Assembly (NCBI GenBank): GCA_013215465.1
Contig: JABSOW010000002.1
Location: 1-64,000 of the forward strand
DNA: 64,000 bases
Reading direction: 5' to 3'
Source of the DNA: Colwellia sp.
GTDB taxonomy: Bacteria > Pseudomonadota > Gammaproteobacteria > Enterobacterales > Alteromonadaceae
Shown here: in pieces, positions 39,098-48,740 of the stretch
Numbering within the stretch: position 1 is the stretch's first letter
Layout of the letters: each line of letters starts with the position of its first letter
The notes under the pieces: model-generated
Database searches by the model: none
What the model saw: only the letters and a program-made list of their open reading frames with translations
Told to the model about the DNA's origin: nothing
Made by a program: the position numbers and the translations under genes

Positions 39098-41266
39098 ATG
39101 TTGAAGAAACTACTTCTTTATTCGCTTTTGGTCATATTTGCCATGATCGTAGCCAAATTCATGTTACATTTTTTCATGCCTGCAGAGTCTTACGCGTTTC
39201 GACAAGTAAAAAATATCGCGCCAAAAGTTGATAATCCGTTATTGGTTATCAATAAACATATTAGCCTGAGCGCTCGGCCAGCAGAGTCTTTTAATTTTCC
39301 CATCAACATTGGTCAACACGGCCCGATTAAAAGCCTATACTCCGGGGACACCCAATATCCATTTTATTGCATGACGGTTGATTCAGGTTTAGGGCAACCT
39401 TTAGTCGATAATCAATCTGCTTATGGTGTTCCTGTTTATGCAGATATTTTACAGCCGGAAAAAATTATTGGTTATTCTAAAGATTGCAGCTTAGCCAGTA
39501 ATGTTCAATATTATTCTTTATATCACAGTGGCGAAGTAATCAAATTAACCCCGTCAGATCTCGATACCTATATTCATAACAATAGCGAAAAGATATTACT
39601 AAGAGTAGAACAAGGAACAATTAACCGCTTTATTTATACTGTCGTTATGCCAATTAGTATGGATGAAATTGGCCAACGCTTAGCTAAATCAAAATGGAAT
39701 AATCGTTTAATCTTTCAATTTAATGGTGGCTCAGGTATTGGTTACCGCCAAGGAAAGCAAAAAGCTAAGCGGGTAATTACCAGGCAAAGACAACAACTAC
39801 TTGATGGTTACGCAGTTATTAGCTCTAGTGGTAATAAAACCAGTTATACCTACAATATGTTGCTAGCGGAAGATACCGCACGGCGAGTAAAAAAACACTT
39901 TGTTAGTTTGTATGGTGAGCCCTTATATACTGTTGGTATAGGTGGCTCAGGGGGTGGTTTAGCACAGTATTTAATTGCGCAAAACAGTACCGGTATACTC
40001 GATGGTTTGATCCCACTTTATTCTTATCCCGATATGATTACCCAAACTACTTATGCGCTAGATTGTGATTTGCTCAATAACTATTTTATTTTTCGAACAG
40101 AGAATAAAACTCAATGGCTTGATTGGCATAAAAGACAAACAGTGGAAGGCATGAACGCCCTCAATAATTTCCCTCAACGGGCGGGTTATTTACAGCCAGT
40201 TAATCAAATTATGTCTGGATTTGTGCCCTCATTACCCCGTGGTAATAGTGAATGTATTAATGGCTACTTTGGTTTATCAAGCTTTATTAATAATCCTAGA
40301 CAAGGCTTTTTAAGAGATTTTTTTCATCCAGATGTGGTTGAACAAGTGAAATGGAGTTTTTGGCAAGATTTAGTGAGCGTATTAGGGCAGGATAAACAAG
40401 GTTTTGGCTTATCAACTTGGGACAATGTAGGTGTTCAGTACGGGTTATTGGCTCTACGGGATAATACGATAACAGTTGACGAATTTGTTGATCTAAATAG
40501 TAAAATTGGCAGTTGGAAGCCACAAATTGAAATGGAAGCAGAGAATATTTGGTTACCTTTAGGGAGGGAAATACCCCTATGGTTATCATTATGGGGTAGT
40601 CAAAATATCACGCCAATTATTGAAGGAATTGCCGTTCGGCATAAAGGATCCATTAATGCCATGCAAGCTGCATATAGAGCCGGGCAGGTTTTTATTGGCA
40701 AAATAACTTTACCTGTTATTGATGTACGCCATTATTTAGAAGATGATTTAGATATGCATCATGTCAGTGCTTCATTTTTTTCTCGGTTAAGGATAATAGA
40801 GCAACACGGACACAGCGATAATCATGTTATTTGGATTTCGAATAAAAATTATAATCCGGCTGTTTTAGCTTTTAAGATGATGGATGAATGGTTATTAACC
40901 TTAATGAATAACCCCCAAATTTCAACGGTAGCAGCTAAACCAAAGAGTTTGGTTGATCAATGCTTTTCAGCCAAAGGTGAAGTGCTTTTTCAAGGGGAAG
41001 GTATTTGGGATGGTCAATGGAATAATAAAAGTAAAGGGGAGTGTCAAAAAGTATACCCAATGTATAGTACTAGCCGTATTCAGGCGGGTAGTACTTGGTC
41101 AGGCGACATGTTTAAGTGTCAGTTAATGTCGGTAAATCAAGCAATGAAACAAGGTTTATATGGCGCAGTAGATATGCTCTCTTATCAAGAGCAACTTGAA
41201 CAAATTTTTCCAGATGGCGTATGTGACTACAACCAAATTGATCAAGGACGCCCAAGTGATTTATAG
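39098..41266 (+). CDS. DUF6351 family hydrolase-like exported protein
   Basis: The product is about 722 aa. The second ATG of ATGATG is preferred, five bases after AGGAGA. It has an N-terminal signal or anchor (LLLYSLLVIFAMIVAKFMLHFF). An alpha/beta-hydrolase-like segment has a nucleophile elbow GIGGSGGGLAQYL (Ser near residue 284), preceded by an oxyanion-like FNGGSGIGYRQG. A distal HGHSDNHVIW could supply the histidine and DVRHYLEDDLD an acid. Six or more cysteines suggest disulphides outside the cytoplasm. Activity is unproven. Esterase or depolymerase is the likeliest class. Confidence 0.72.
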   Translation: MLKKLLLYSLLVIFAMIVAKFMLHFFMPAESYAFRQVKNIAPKVDNPLLVINKHISLSARPAESFNFPINIGQHGPIKSLYSGDTQYPFYCMTVDSGLGQPLVDNQSAYGVPVYADILQPEKIIGYSKDCSLASNVQYYSLYHSGEVIKLTPSDLDTYIHNNSEKILLRVEQGTINRFIYTVVMPISMDEIGQRLAKSKWNNRLIFQFNGGSGIGYRQGKQKAKRVITRQRQQLLDGYAVISSSGNKTSYTYNMLLAEDTARRVKKHFVSLYGEPLYTVGIGGSGGGLAQYLIAQNSTGILDGLIPLYSYPDMITQTTYALDCDLLNNYFIFRTENKTQWLDWHKRQTVEGMNALNNFPQRAGYLQPVNQIMSGFVPSLPRGNSECINGYFGLSSFINNPRQGFLRDFFHPDVVEQVKWSFWQDLVSVLGQDKQGFGLSTWDNVGVQYGLLALRDNTITVDEFVDLNSKIGSWKPQIEMEAENIWLPLGREIPLWLSLWGSQNITPIIEGIAVRHKGSINAMQAAYRAGQVFIGKITLPVIDVRHYLEDDLDMHHVSASFFSRLRIIEQHGHSDNHVIWISNKNYNPAVLAFKMMDEWLLTLMNNPQISTVAAKPKSLVDQCFSAKGEVLFQGEGIWDGQWNNKSKGECQKVYPMYSTSRIQAGSTWSGDMFKCQLMSVNQAMKQGLYGAVDMLSYQEQLEQIFPDGVCDYNQIDQGRPSDL

Positions 41267-41328
41267 CCACAATAAATACCATATTTATATTATTCAAAAT
41301 AATATAATCCTGCCACAGGGGATAGCGC

Positions 41329-41375
41329 ATACCAATTGAAATAATGAATGATCAATTCATAACTTCAATTGGTAT
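41329..41375. repeat. 47-bp near-perfect palindrome (ATACCAATTGAA ends)
   Basis: The outer 12 bases, ATACCAATTGAA and TTCAATTGGTAT, are perfectly complementary, and most of the interior also pairs. It lies about 60 bases after the DUF6351 stop, so it may act as its terminator. The terminal ATACC/GGTAT is shared with other intergenic elements of this window. Confidence 0.75.
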
Positions 41376-41607
41376 AAGTAACCGTACCTCACGGTCAATC
41401 CAATAATAATTTATTGAAATACATCCATACCAATAAACCAGACAATGTTTTTAAGCATAATCATGATATTTAACGTATATTATCATATTGTAACTTTCAA
41501 CTTGTAGCCACTGCTTAAGTAAAGTTTGCGCAATAATGATTAAGAAAAGTTCAAATAGAGCGAAATAAACGAGCCTTTAGCCACATTTTAAAAATCAGAG
41601 AAACATT

Positions 41608-42423
41608 ATGAATACAGAAGAAACTATTAATCAAATCATGCAAATGACAGTACTCTACGGTCCGAAATTGCTTGGTGCGATCGCTGTATGGATCCTTGGT
41701 GGATGGGTAATAAAAGCCATCGGTCGCGGTGTAGAAATTACTTTAAACAAAAGTAAAACGGATCCATCGTTAATGCCTTTCCTAACGGGTATTGTTAACA
41801 GCCTGTTAAAAGTAATGTTAATTATCACGGTACTTGGCATGTTAGGCATCGAAATGACCTCGTTTATCGCTATTCTCGGTGCGGCTGGTTTAGCTGTGGG
41901 TATGGCATTGTCGGGTACATTACAGAATTTTGCTGGTGGTGTGATGATCCTCACCTTTAAACCGTTCAAAATTGGTGATGTGATAGAAGCGCAGGGTTAT
42001 ATTGGTTCGGTATCTCAGATACAGATTTTCAATACCATTATGAAGACCCCTGACAATAAAACTATCATTATTCCTAATGGTGGATTATCAACATCATCGA
42101 TGATTAATTATTCAACTGAGGCGACAAGACGTGTTGATTGGACAATTGGTGTTGGTTACGGAGATGATGTGGACAAAGCCAGAGCAGTTATCAAGCGACT
42201 ATGTGACGAAGATTCACGTATTTTAAAAGATCCTGAGGTATTTATTGCCGTTGCAGAATTAGCTGACAGCTCAGTTAATTTTGTCGTCAGAGCATGGGTG
42301 AATGCGGCAGACTATTGGGGCGTATACTTTGAATTGAATGAAAAGGTATATAAAACATTTGCCAGCGAAGGATTAAATATTCCTTATCCACAGATGGATG
42401 TGCACGTGCATAAAAGTGCTTAA
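41608..42423 (+). CDS. mscS: Small-conductance mechanosensitive channel (MscS family)
   Basis: The 271-aa product is close to E. coli MscS (286). It has three N-terminal membrane spans, and TM3 shows the Gly/Ala-packing pattern AILGAAGLAVGMALSGTLQNFAGGVMIL. The beta domain FKIGDVIEAQGYIGSVSQIQIFNT and the alpha-beta C-terminal domain follow. It opens under membrane tension during hypo-osmotic shock. It stands alone, with its own terminator. The upstream 341 bases hold the palindromic element but no other gene. Confidence 0.95.
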   Translation: MNTEETINQIMQMTVLYGPKLLGAIAVWILGGWVIKAIGRGVEITLNKSKTDPSLMPFLTGIVNSLLKVMLIITVLGMLGIEMTSFIAILGAAGLAVGMALSGTLQNFAGGVMILTFKPFKIGDVIEAQGYIGSVSQIQIFNTIMKTPDNKTIIIPNGGLSTSSMINYSTEATRRVDWTIGVGYGDDVDKARAVIKRLCDEDSRILKDPEVFIAVAELADSSVNFVVRAWVNAADYWGVYFELNEKVYKTFASEGLNIPYPQMDVHVHKSA

Positions 42424-42440
42424 TACGAATATCTTTATGT

Positions 42441-42477
42441 AAAAGAGCTGACCAATTAACTTGGCTGGCTCTTTTTA
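42441..42477 (+). terminator. Terminator after mscS
   Basis: AAAAGAGC pairs with GCTCTTTT, extended by CCAA/TTGG across a short mismatch, and is followed by T-rich sequence 20 bases after the stop. Confidence 0.8.
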
Positions 42478-42562
42478 CAATAAATTTAGCGAGGGCGAAT
42501 TAATATTTGCTCACTAACTAACTAACTAACTTACTGGTATTGGTATTACTCAGTGTTAATGC

Positions 42563-45295
42563 TTATTTTGACCATATAATGTTATTTTTAATCATTAAAC
42601 AACGCTGGTCTTCTTGCTGCTTTACTAGCAAACTACGCTTAGTTCCTACAGACAATTCAGTTAATTCATTTACCGCGGTTGCTAACCTAGCGACACTGCT
42701 CTCACTACAAGTAGCCGGAATTAAGTGGTTATAACTGCGCATAAAAACAGGCCCATTGGCTTTATCTATGTCCGTTAAGCTCAACATAAATTGTGTAGCA
42801 CTTTGCTCACTAAAGCTATTTTGTTCACTTGGAAAAAGTGCAGACATGGCGGTACGTAATTTAGAAAAGGCAATGTCGCTATTTTTTTGTTGAATTTTTG
42901 CTAACCAATCATTTTTTATCTTCGCATTAGGTGCGATAACTTGTGCGTAAATTGCTGATTTTTCACCCGTGTCAGAGTTATCTAGTGCTAATTCTTGAAC
43001 GATTAATTCAGCTGCTTTAGTGTGCTGGAAACGGCTAAGTTGCGCGATTATATCCCAACGGATATCTTGGCTTATGGTTAGGCCTTCTAAAGAATGCTGA
43101 CCATTAAGCAGTTTATATAAATTATCAAGGGCGCTGTCGGTATAGGAAAAATTCAAGTAACTGCTAAACCAGCGACGTTGCATATTTTTATTATCGCTAT
43201 GGGTTAGTGTACTTTGCCAGGTTATTTCTTCTAGTTGTTGGCTAATCTCTTTGACGTATGCATGTTGGCTACCTAAGCCTTTATTTAGGTAAACTTTAGC
43301 GGAGGATATTTGCCTTAGAATTTGCCCTAAGGTGGTGTAATCTTGTTCAAGTGGCGCATTTGCTAAGGCAACTTGTAAATATTCATTTAAGGATAATTTA
43401 CCATCACGAACACTATCCCATAAGCTTTGCCATAACATGGAGCGCAGCAGAGGGTCTTGAATTTGCGCTAAATATTTTTGTGTAGTTTTAAAAGATCGCG
43501 TATCTAGGTTTACTTTTACAAAGGCCCAGTCTTGATAATTTGGATAAACTAAATCGGGACAGGCAACACCAATTAATTCGTCTACTTGAGTACTTTTTCC
43601 ATGATAAATAACACTTATTTTTTTGGTTAAAGCAAAGCCCGGTTTTCTGGCTTTTAGGAGTGCTATTTGAACTTTTTGTTCTCGTAATGTCGGCTGGCTG
43701 GCATTAGCCGTTTGCAGTAGCTTGAAGGAGCTGATCTTACCTGCATTACATTGATAACTGGCTTCAATAGTATTAACACCGGCTTGGTAAAGCCATTTCT
43801 GTTGCCACTGTGCTAAATCTTTACCACTTGCTTTGGCTAAACTATTAATAAAATCATCTAACAGCGCATTTTTATAGGCATTATCACTAAGGTAATTATG
43901 AATACCTTGCTGAAAGGTTTTCTCTCCAAGAAGATGGCGAAGTTGGTTAAGTACTGAAGCCCCTTTGGAATAAGTAATAGCATCAATATTATCAAAGGCA
44001 TTGGCGGTTGACGGCACGGGCACTTCTATTGGGTGAGTGGTCACTCGTTGATCTGCACGATAAGCGCTTTGCTTGCCACTGGCATAAAAACTACGCCATG
44101 CATTGGTGAATTCGGTCGCCTCGCTTGTTGCTAAGGTTGCCATAAAAGCGGCAAAACTTTCATTGAGCCATAAACCATTCCACCATTTCATGGTGGCTAA
44201 ATTACCAAACCATTGGTGTGCCATTTCATGCATAATTACGCTAGCTAGACGTTGTCGACGGCTTTGGCTCATTTCTCCATTGGTTAAAAAGCTTGTTTCG
44301 GCAAAGGTAACTGCCGCAGAGTTTTCCATGGCGCCATATAAAAAATCAGGCACTAATACTTGATCGTACTTTTTAAATGGGTAGTCAATACCAAAGTAAT
44401 CATCAAAAAATTCAAAACCTTGTTGAGTGTAAGTGAACCAATGTTTAGGGGTTATTTGATTGGCAACGGATTGTCGAGTGAATAAACGTAATGGGTATTT
44501 GCCGCTATTGTCCTGCCACATTTTATACGGGCCAGCATGCAATGAAAAATTGTAAGGGCTTAAGGTTTTACTTTTAGGAAAATGCCAAATGTTAAAATCA
44601 CCTTGTTTGGTAATTTTATCTTCTCTCATTGCTGAAAATACCGTCCATTCTGGTGGTGCTGATACGACCATTTCAAAGGTTGCCTTTAGATCTGGCTGAT
44701 CGAACAGCGCAAACATTTGTTGAGCTGCGGCCGGCTCAAAATGCGAGTAAAGGTAAACTTTATCATCTACAGGATCTTTAAAGCGGTGTAGACCCTCACC
44801 ATTAGTGCTGTGTTTGCGGGTAAAATTAACAGTAACTGCGTTGTTACCTTTAATAAGTTGCTCTGCGGGTAAGGTAATAAACCACTGGTTATAACTTTTT
44901 TCTAGTTGCTCAACGGACATTGAAAAGCCATTAATGTCTATACTTGTTATTTGTGCTTTGTTGAGATCTACTGTTAAAGGGGAAGCATTATCGCTTAGTG
45001 CAAAATTAATGGTTGAGCTAGCTGAAAAGTGTTCTTCACCAGTTAAATTATAATGTAATTGATAGCGAACATTAGATACCCGAGCCGAGCGTTTAAATGC
45101 TTGCTCTTGACTCAAGTATTGATTTTCAGCGCGAGGGAAAAAGGTTGTGTTTTTATCGGTAACTTTTTTTGAATCATCTGGTGCATTTTTATCATTTGTT
45201 GTGGTCACACAAGCATTAAGCAATAGCGCAGCTATCAGTGTTGTTGTCGCAAGGAACGTTTTATTTGAAGGTCTAAATTTCAACTGAGCTCTCAT
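42563..45295 (-). CDS. M1 family metallo-aminopeptidase lipoprotein
   Basis: The 910-aa product has a lipoprotein signal (LIAALLLNAC-VTTT), so it should be membrane-anchored in the periplasm or outer membrane. The substrate motif GAMEN is in YGAMENSAAVTF. The zinc site is HEMAHQWFGNL (near residue 355), followed 18 residues later by NESFA. A C-terminal ERAP1-like helical region completes the family architecture. It removes N-terminal residues from peptides. It is distinct from cytoplasmic PepN because of the lipobox. Single gene on the minus strand. Confidence 0.93.
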   Translation of the reverse strand: MRAQLKFRPSNKTFLATTTLIAALLLNACVTTTNDKNAPDDSKKVTDKNTTFFPRAENQYLSQEQAFKRSARVSNVRYQLHYNLTGEEHFSASSTINFALSDNASPLTVDLNKAQITSIDINGFSMSVEQLEKSYNQWFITLPAEQLIKGNNAVTVNFTRKHSTNGEGLHRFKDPVDDKVYLYSHFEPAAAQQMFALFDQPDLKATFEMVVSAPPEWTVFSAMREDKITKQGDFNIWHFPKSKTLSPYNFSLHAGPYKMWQDNSGKYPLRLFTRQSVANQITPKHWFTYTQQGFEFFDDYFGIDYPFKKYDQVLVPDFLYGAMENSAAVTFAETSFLTNGEMSQSRRQRLASVIMHEMAHQWFGNLATMKWWNGLWLNESFAAFMATLATSEATEFTNAWRSFYASGKQSAYRADQRVTTHPIEVPVPSTANAFDNIDAITYSKGASVLNQLRHLLGEKTFQQGIHNYLSDNAYKNALLDDFINSLAKASGKDLAQWQQKWLYQAGVNTIEASYQCNAGKISSFKLLQTANASQPTLREQKVQIALLKARKPGFALTKKISVIYHGKSTQVDELIGVACPDLVYPNYQDWAFVKVNLDTRSFKTTQKYLAQIQDPLLRSMLWQSLWDSVRDGKLSLNEYLQVALANAPLEQDYTTLGQILRQISSAKVYLNKGLGSQHAYVKEISQQLEEITWQSTLTHSDNKNMQRRWFSSYLNFSYTDSALDNLYKLLNGQHSLEGLTISQDIRWDIIAQLSRFQHTKAAELIVQELALDNSDTGEKSAIYAQVIAPNAKIKNDWLAKIQQKNSDIAFSKLRTAMSALFPSEQNSFSEQSATQFMLSLTDIDKANGPVFMRSYNHLIPATCSESSVARLATAVNELTELSVGTKRSLLVKQQEDQRCLMIKNNIIWSK

Positions 45296-45424
45296 TATTG
45301 TTTTAGAAATTTGTCAAAGTATAAGACAGAATAACGACAGTAAAAAGAGAGTATTTTGATTAGATGGCGATAAAGAAGAACAAATTTGTAAAGAAGTAAT
45401 AACAGGCTTTATTAAGGTAGGATA

Positions 45425-45460
45425 TAAAAAAGCCACTATCTAAAAGTAAGATAGTAGCTT
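45425..45460 (-). terminator. Terminator of the pdhR-aceEF-lpdA operon
   Basis: The AAGCCACTATCT and AGATAGTAGCTT arms pair with one mismatch around a 7-base loop. On the minus strand the stem is followed by a T run. It lies 33 bases after the lpdA stop. Confidence 0.88.
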
Positions 45461-45492
45461 AAATGTTTGTTAACTATGAAATTATAGTTATG

Positions 45493-46926
45493 CTATTTTT
45501 TCTTTTTTACTGCTTTAGCATTCGGTAAATCAGTGATTGAACCTTCAAATATTTCAGCGGCTAAGCCGATTGATTCGTTTAATGTTGGGTGAGCATGAAT
45601 GGTTAAAGCAAGATCTTCAGCATCTGCGCCCATTTCAACCGCTAGACAAATTTCACCAAGCATTTCACCGGCATTAATACCAACAATAGCACCACCAAGA
45701 ACACGACCTGTTTCTTTTTCGAAGATCATCTTCGTTTTACCTTCAGTACGCGCTGAAGCGATAGCACGACCAGAAGCAGCCCATGGGAAGTTAGCAACTT
45801 CGATGTTTAAACCTTGCTCTTTAGCTTCTGCTTCAGTAACACCAACCCAAGCCATTTCTGGATCGGTATAAGCAATTGAAGGGATACAGCGTGGGTCAAA
45901 CTCATGTTTCTTACCAGAAATAACTTCAGCAGCACAATGTGCTTCATGTACAGCTTTATGTGCCAGCATAGGCTGACCAACCACATCACCAATCGCAAAG
46001 ATGTGAGGAACATTAGTACGTAATTCTTTAGAAACGTTAATGAAACCACGTTCATCAACATTGACACCAGCTTTATCAGCAGCAACTAAGTGACCGTTAG
46101 GTTTACGACCAACAGCAACTAAAATTTTATCATAACGTACTGGCTCTGCAGGCGCTTTTTTACCTTCAAAAGTAACGTATAAACCGTCATCTTTTGCTTC
46201 AACCGCAACAACTTTAGTAGACAACATTATGTTGAATTTCTTTTTGTTGTAAGCACTGTAAATTTTAACGATATCTTTATCCGCTGCGGGTACTAATTGA
46301 TCAGCAAACTCAACAACCGATATCTTTGAACCAAGTGCCGAATACACAGTACCCATTTCTAAACCAATGATACCACCACCAAGTACTAACATTTCTTCTG
46401 GTACATCTTTAAGCTCTAGTGCGCCAGTTGAGTCAATTACACGTGGATCATCTTTTGGAATAAACGGTAAATCAACAACTGATGAACCTGCAGCAATAAT
46501 GGCATTATCAAAAGTAATGGTGGTAGTTTTACCGTCGTTACCTTCTACCGCAATAGTTTTGTCAGAAGTGAATTTACCAAAACCGAAAACTGTTTTAACT
46601 TTACGTGCTTTAGACATGCCGCCTAAACCACCCGTTAATTGACCAATAACGCTGTCTTTCCAACCACGAATTTTATCTAAGTCGATTTCTGGCTTACCAA
46701 AAGTAACACCGTGAGATGCCATAGCAGCTGCATCATCAATAACTTTAGCTACATGTAATAATGCTTTTGATGGAATACAACCAACGTTTAAACAAACGCC
46801 ACCTAATGTTTCACGGCTTTCAACTAATACTACATCTAAACCTAAATCTGCCGCGCGAAATGCTGCAGAATAGCCACCAGGGCCTGCACCCAATATTACT
46901 ACTTGAGTTTTGATTTCGTTACTCAT
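45493..46926 (-). CDS. lpdA: Dihydrolipoyl dehydrogenase (E3)
   Basis: The product has about 477 aa. The start is placed at MSNEIKTQ behind GAGGA rather than 24 codons upstream. The FAD-binding VVILGAGPGGYSAAFRAADLG, the redox disulphide GGVCLNVGCIPSKALL, the NAD fold GGGIIGLEMG and the C-terminal catalytic HAHPTLNE are all present. It reoxidises lipoyl groups of E2 proteins. It is the last gene of the pdh operon, and the only E3 in the window, so it may also serve the fused E1/E2 complex upstream. Confidence 0.97.
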   Translation of the reverse strand: MSNEIKTQVVILGAGPGGYSAAFRAADLGLDVVLVESRETLGGVCLNVGCIPSKALLHVAKVIDDAAAMASHGVTFGKPEIDLDKIRGWKDSVIGQLTGGLGGMSKARKVKTVFGFGKFTSDKTIAVEGNDGKTTTITFDNAIIAAGSSVVDLPFIPKDDPRVIDSTGALELKDVPEEMLVLGGGIIGLEMGTVYSALGSKISVVEFADQLVPAADKDIVKIYSAYNKKKFNIMLSTKVVAVEAKDDGLYVTFEGKKAPAEPVRYDKILVAVGRKPNGHLVAADKAGVNVDERGFINVSKELRTNVPHIFAIGDVVGQPMLAHKAVHEAHCAAEVISGKKHEFDPRCIPSIAYTDPEMAWVGVTEAEAKEQGLNIEVANFPWAASGRAIASARTEGKTKMIFEKETGRVLGGAIVGINAGEMLGEICLAVEMGADAEDLALTIHAHPTLNESIGLAAEIFEGSITDLPNAKAVKKKK

Positions 46927-46969
46927 ACTGTCCTCAATATAACTGGTTAAAGTTTTATTTTTTTGTGTA

Positions 46970-47006
46970 ATACCAAGTTGATCAATAAATAAGTCCAATT
47001 TGGTAT
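46970..47006. repeat. Short ATACCAA...TTGGTAT inverted repeat between aceF and lpdA
   Basis: Seven-base perfect ends with a 23-base interior. It lies in the 148-bp gap between aceF and lpdA and resembles the larger ATACC...GGTAT elements elsewhere in the window. It could also be read as a divergent PdhR-like half-site pair, though the spacing is wrong for that. Confidence 0.5.
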
Positions 47007-47074
47007 AATTATTTAATGGGCGAAATTCTACGCTTATCTATAGAATTTCGCCAATATTAATTGTTAATTTCTGA

Positions 47075-48715
47075 CTAAAGTATTAATTTTCTAATGTCAG
47101 ACATTACACTAGCTAAATGTACGGTAAAGCGCGCAGCAAGTGCACCATCAATGACGCGATGATCGTAAGACATTGATAATGGTAGCATTAGTTTAGGAAT
47201 AAACTCGCTGCCATTCCATTTTGGTTTCATTTCAGATTTTGATACACCTAAAATGGCCACTTCAGGTGCATTTACAATAGGTGTAAATGCTGTGCCACCA
47301 ATACCACCAAGACTAGAAATAGTAAAACAGCCACCTTGCATGTCGGCGGCTTTTAACTTGCCATCACGTGCTTTAATGCTAATTTCTAGTAATTCACGTG
47401 ATAATTGATGAATACCTTTTTGATCAACATTACGTACTACTGGTACGACTAAACCATTTGGGGTATCAACTGCGACACCAATGTGAATGTATTTTTTAAG
47501 AATTAAATTTTCGCCGTCTTCACTCAAACTTGAGTTAAACGTAGGGAAGGTACGTAATGCATCAGCTGCGGCTTTTAAAATAAAGACCAGCGGTGTAATT
47601 TTAAAACCAAGTTTTTGTTTTTCGCAAATAACGTTTTGTTCTTTACGAAATGCTTCCACGTTAGTTATATCGGCTTCATCAAACTGGGTAACATGGGGAA
47701 TAGTTACCCAGTTACGGTGTAAAAATGGTCCCGATATTTTTTGAATTCGCGTTAGTGCCTTGGTTTCAATGTCGCCAAATTTAGAGAAATCTATCGCTTT
47801 AGTGCTAACTACTTGTAAACCACCTTCACCAGTGGCAACTGAACTACCTGCGTTGGCTTTCGGGCGAGAAAGTTCATATTTAACGTAAGATTGCACATCT
47901 TCTTTTAAAATACGATTTTTATTACCTGTGCCTTTAACAAGGGTTAAATCAACACCAAATTCACGCGCAATACGACGAATTGTTGGTGAGGTGTAAATAG
48001 CACCTTTACTAACTTTACCCGCTTGCGGATGATGTGGCACAGGTGAACTAACGCGCGCTGTTGTTGGTATTACTTTTGCTGGTGCAACAGCAGCGACAGC
48101 TTTTGGCGCTTCAGTAGCAACAGCAACACCGCCAGATGTTTCTAGCTTAATAACAAGGCTACCTTCTTTAACTTTGTCACCTAGGCTAATAAAGACTTCT
48201 TTTACGGTACCTGCATGAGTTGAAGGTACGTCCATGGTAGCTTTATCAGTCTCTAAGGTTATTAAACCATCTTCTTCTTCAATAACATCACCAACGTTGA
48301 CCAGTACTTCAATAACCTCAACTTCACCGTCTTCACCAATATCAGGTACGGAAATTTCGATAATTGCTGAAGTGCTAGCAGTTTCAGCGACCGGCGCTGA
48401 AACTGCTTTAGGCTCTGCAGGGGCTGACTGAATAACTTCAGTAGCAGGCTCTGCTTGGCTTGTTACTTCTTCACCAGAGGCTTGAGCTTGAATTTCTCCA
48501 ATGATATCGCCTTCTTTGATTTTATCGCCAACACTTACCGATAAGCTTAATAGCTTACCAGCCAATGGTGCCGGGATATCCATCGATGCTTTATCCGTTT
48601 CAACGGTTACAATCCCTTCATCTGATTCTAGTGTGTCACCAACAGCCACACATATTTCGATAATTTCAACTTCTTCGCCGCCCACATCAGGGACTAGAAT
48701 TTTTTCAATAGACAT
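47075..48715 (-). CDS. aceF: Pyruvate dehydrogenase E2, dihydrolipoamide acetyltransferase
   Basis: The 546-aa product has two N-terminal lipoyl domains, with lysines in ETDKASMDIP and ETDKATMDVP, joined by Ala/Pro-rich linkers. A peripheral-subunit-binding domain (YTSPTIRRIAREFGVDL) and a catalytic core with SYDHRVIDGA follow. E. coli has three lipoyl domains, so two is the shorter variant. It follows aceE by 25 bases. Confidence 0.97.
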   Translation of the reverse strand: MSIEKILVPDVGGEEVEIIEICVAVGDTLESDEGIVTVETDKASMDIPAPLAGKLLSLSVSVGDKIKEGDIIGEIQAQASGEEVTSQAEPATEVIQSAPAEPKAVSAPVAETASTSAIIEISVPDIGEDGEVEVIEVLVNVGDVIEEEDGLITLETDKATMDVPSTHAGTVKEVFISLGDKVKEGSLVIKLETSGGVAVATEAPKAVAAVAPAKVIPTTARVSSPVPHHPQAGKVSKGAIYTSPTIRRIAREFGVDLTLVKGTGNKNRILKEDVQSYVKYELSRPKANAGSSVATGEGGLQVVSTKAIDFSKFGDIETKALTRIQKISGPFLHRNWVTIPHVTQFDEADITNVEAFRKEQNVICEKQKLGFKITPLVFILKAAADALRTFPTFNSSLSEDGENLILKKYIHIGVAVDTPNGLVVPVVRNVDQKGIHQLSRELLEISIKARDGKLKAADMQGGCFTISSLGGIGGTAFTPIVNAPEVAILGVSKSEMKPKWNGSEFIPKLMLPLSMSYDHRVIDGALAARFTVHLASVMSDIRKLIL

Positions 48716-48740
48716 TTTATTTTCCTTATTCTAGTTAGGT

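Noticed and set aside
42497-42530. CTAA-rich short tandem repeat (CTAACTAACTAA) before the aminopeptidase stop region
   Set aside because: Only about four short units in AT-rich intergenic DNA. Not enough to call a regulatory or variable repeat.
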